A stretch of DNA of 64,000 nucleotides from Halomonas denitrificans (GTDB taxonomy: Bacteria > Pseudomonadota > Gammaproteobacteria > Xanthomonadales > Wenzhouxiangellaceae). This document shows positions 62,520 to 64,000 of the stretch, one piece after another (position 1 is the stretch's first letter; the number at the start of each line of letters is the position of its first letter). The stretch lies in contig JAHVKF010000002.1 of the NCBI GenBank assembly GCA_019800895.1, positions 248,001 to 312,000 of the forward strand, given 5' to 3'. Both the position numbers and the translations under genes were made by a program. The notes beneath the pieces are model-generated. The model searched no databases. It saw nothing but the letters and a program-made list of their open reading frames with translations, and was not told the origin of the DNA.

Positions 62520-62900
62520 ATGACCGAAGTCAACGAACAGCAGAAGCAGCAGCTCGAAGCGCACAACCGAGCGACCACCGCCTTCATCGACCTGGCCAAC
62601 AAGCTGTCGAAGGAAAGCGGCCAGGACGTCAAGATCGTCTCTGCCGCACTGATGGCCGCGTCGGGCATCTACGCGACCTTCATCGCCGCCGGAAACGAGG
62701 GCTACCTCGGGCCGGGTGGCGTCGACAAGGTCGCGCAGCTGTACAAGAACAACCTGGGCTACATCCAGGAGCGCAAGAAGGCCGAGCTGAAGATGCAGGG
62801 CAAGGACGCCAAGCCGCTCGGCGGTTCCGACACCATGGTCACGGCGCCGAACGCCGAGGCGCTGGCCAGGGAAAACGAAGGCGGCGCGAAGAGCGACTGA
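62520..62900 (+). CDS. DUF3144 domain-containing protein
   Basis: The 126-residue protein is helical and soluble, with 'AFIDLANKLSKESGQDVKIVSAALMAASGIYATF' in the first half, which matches the DUF3144 pattern, and a basic 'YIQERKKAELKMQGK' later. Function unknown. The last 30 residues are low-complexity. The gene is followed by a tRNA. Confidence 0.75.
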   Translation: MTEVNEQQKQQLEAHNRATTAFIDLANKLSKESGQDVKIVSAALMAASGIYATFIAAGNEGYLGPGGVDKVAQLYKNNLGYIQERKKAELKMQGKDAKPLGGSDTMVTAPNAEALARENEGGAKSD

Positions 62901-62958
62901 TGCCGCTGCGGCAGGACGGGCACCGCGCGTCCCGCCTCCCTTCCATCCACCGGTTCGC

Positions 62959-63035
62959 GGGCCCTTAGCTCAGCTGGTTAGAGCAGCCGACTCATAATCG
63001 GTAGGTCGCAGGTTCAAGTCCTGCAGGGCCCACCA
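62959..63035 (+). tRNA. tRNA-Ile2 (anticodon CAT, lysidine-modified)
   Basis: A 77-base cloverleaf: acceptor GGGCCCT/AGGGCCC, anticodon stem GCCGA/TCGGT with loop CTCATAA, T-arm GCAGGTTCAAGTCCTGC and encoded CCA. CAT could mean Met, but the acceptor C4-G69/C5-G68/C6-G67 pairs and the body (CTTAGCTCAG, AAGTCC) match tRNA-Ile2, whose C34 is converted to lysidine by TilS to read AUA. Confidence 0.9.
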
Positions 63036-63092
63036 CTCCGGCCGACCGTGGGTTGGTCACCTGAATCGGATGGCCACGACGCCGGGGCCGGT

Positions 63093-63557
63093 TCAATCGT
63101 CTGTTTCGTCCCGGTCGACGTCCTTTTCCCGGTCGTAGTCGTGATCGACTTCTTCCTTGAGGTCGAACAGCACGCTGAGCGCCAGCCAGCTGACGACGCT
63201 GAGTGCGATCGCGACGCCCCACTGCTCGAAGGCAACCGCCGTGCCCATGGCGCCCAGGCCCCAGATCGTGGCTGCGGTCGCGGTGCCGCGAACTCGATTG
63301 TCGCCTTTCAGGATGGCACCGCCGCCAATGAAGCCGATGCCGGTCAGGATGCCCTGCATGATGCGGGCGGTCGCGTCGCTATCGGACGGATCCAGCACGC
63401 CCAGGGCGACCACGGCGTAGGCGCAGGCACCCATGGACACGAGCGGAAACGTCCGCAGGCCCATGATCTGGCTGTAGCGCTCGCGGTTGATGGCCGCCGG
63501 CATGGCCAGCACGAACGCGAACAGAAGCTTCAGCAGCGGTTCCAGGAATTCCAGCAT
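63093..63557 (-). CDS. MgtC/SapB-family membrane protein
   Basis: The 154-residue protein has the MgtC-type N-terminal membrane domain: four to five helices with 'NRERYSQIMGLRTFPLVSMGA' and 'GILTGIGFIGGGAILKGDNRVRGTATAATIW', a conserved signature. It lacks the C-terminal soluble domain of MgtC and ends in an acidic, Asp-rich tail. Start ATG 63557 is preferred. MgtC relatives inhibit ATP synthase or act in magnesium stress. It is next to a phospholipase-D-family gene with 50 bases between. Confidence 0.92.
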   Translation of the reverse strand: MLEFLEPLLKLLFAFVLAMPAAINRERYSQIMGLRTFPLVSMGACAYAVVALGVLDPSDSDATARIMQGILTGIGFIGGGAILKGDNRVRGTATAATIWGLGAMGTAVAFEQWGVAIALSVVSWLALSVLFDLKEEVDHDYDREKDVDRDETDD

Positions 63558-63607
63558 TTCGTGGTTACCTTTCCGGCAGGGGCCGGCTCTGCCCGGCTGC
63601 GTGACGA

Positions 63608-64000
63608 TCAGAGCTGCGCCTCGAAGATCGAGGCCCACCGCTCGCGCAGGCGATGGACGAACCCACGGTGAGGCCATTGCTCCGGATCGATCACGCGACA
63701 TCGTTCACAGTCTCCGTCGAAGTCCTTCAACAGGAGATCGGCCAGGTCGCGATCGAGGGCCAGGACGGCGATTTCGTCGTCAAGACACATCGAGCGCTGG
63801 TTCATGTTCGGCGAGCCGATGCACACGGCCCTCCGGTCGACGACGATCGCCTTGGCGTGCTGCAGCGTACCGTCGTACTCGAGGATTTCGACGCCCGCAT
63901 CGAGCAGCTGCTGGTAGTAGCGGTGTCCGGCCCAGCGGGGCAGGCGATGATCGGTCTGACGCCCGCTGACCATGACCCGAACCTGCACGCCGCGCCGCGC
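63608..64000 (-). CDS. Phospholipase D/cardiolipin synthase-like protein (C-terminal part, cut by window edge)
   Basis: The visible 130 residues contain one HKD-type motif, 'HAKAIVVDRRAVCIGSPNMNQRS', with His, Lys and Asn/Ser positions of the PLD superfamily. This is the second motif of the pair. Upstream sequence lies beyond position 64000, so length and start are unknown. PLD enzymes with this pattern include cardiolipin synthases. It precedes the MgtC-like gene on the same strand. Confidence 0.85.
   Translation of the reverse strand, partial: ARRGVQVRVMVSGRQTDHRLPRWAGHRYYQQLLDAGVEILEYDGTLQHAKAIVVDRRAVCIGSPNMNQRSMCLDDEIAVLALDRDLADLLLKDFDGDCERCRVIDPEQWPHRGFVHRLRERWASIFEAQL

Noticed and set aside
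58260-62564. A 1434-codon open frame on the minus strand across tamB
   Set aside because: It is the antisense shadow of a high-GC gene, with Arg/Gly/Ala-rich composition and no family features. TamB on the plus strand accounts for the region.
62959-63035. tRNA-Met elongator
   Set aside because: The anticodon is CAT, but the acceptor stem and body match tRNA-Ile2 with the TilS-recognised C-G pairs.

Overview
The window is GC-rich chromosomal DNA (codon third positions are mostly G or C) from a free-living gammaproteobacterium. TamA/TamB, a YajQ-type protein, UbiK, a GlnB very close to the enterobacterial form, DegQ, ComM/YifB and an IPTL-CTERM-tagged secreted protein all fit that class. The gene mix and the dense palindromic intergenic repeats suggest the Xanthomonadales/Wenzhouxiangella-Chromatiales side. 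The genus-level placement is inference. No rRNA, complete transposase, prophage or cas gene is visible.

Layout. 0-7.3 kb: a large DUF2339 membrane protein, then an AT-rich accessory island (DUF4238 protein, membrane protein plus small partner), then pgk. 7.3-13.4 kb: short exported or regulatory genes among repeat clusters, then gap. 13.4-19.9 kb: degQ, a divergent HNH endonuclease, an SSAT-like acetyltransferase, tRNA-Arg(CCG), a large isocitrate dehydrogenase with a divergent LysR regulator. 19.9-24 kb: an IPTL-CTERM beta-propeller protein and an ECF sigma/DUF3619/DUF3106 cassette. 24.5-31.5 kb: an M20 amidohydrolase broken by one in-frame TAG, a YbjQ operon, ChaC, a glutathione S-transferase, DUF389, then an operon EAL - DUF6502 - secreted triple-repeat protein driven by a near-consensus promoter that would give a leaderless mRNA. 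33.3-39.9 kb: two sulfotransferases, a degenerate GGDEF/EAL protein, yajQ, a nucleotide pyrophosphatase/phosphodiesterase-like protein, dodecin, mutM. 40-45 kb: a secreted protein bracketed by REP arrays, a serine hydrolase, an ATP-grasp enzyme coupled to an APC permease, small envelope proteins. 45.4-52.4 kb: a tightly coupled run of ABC ATPase, ABC-2 permease, amidohydrolase-CIA30 fusion, DesK-type kinase and LuxR-type regulator, then a lipoprotein hydrolase and a TMEM175-like channel. 53.3-64 kb: glnB/ubiK, comM, tamA-tamB, rhodanese, DUF3144, tRNA-Ile2(CAT), an MgtC-like protein and the 3' end of a phospholipase D-family gene.

Main themes. Several neighbouring genes concern c-di-GMP (an EAL protein with most catalytic residues, a degenerate GGDEF/EAL protein, YajQ) and the envelope or surface (TamAB, DegQ, sulfotransferases, repeat protein). 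Nearly every intergenic gap over 300 bp is filled by three interspersed repeat types: REP/REPIN-like elements, a palindrome with conserved GTCCC/GGGAC ends and interchangeable central loops, and a run of cgcgaag/cttcgcg motifs often joined to that palindrome. The strongest leads for unusual biology are the EAL-DUF6502-repeat-protein operon, the AT-rich island, the ABC-amidohydrolase-two-component operon and the modular palindromes.
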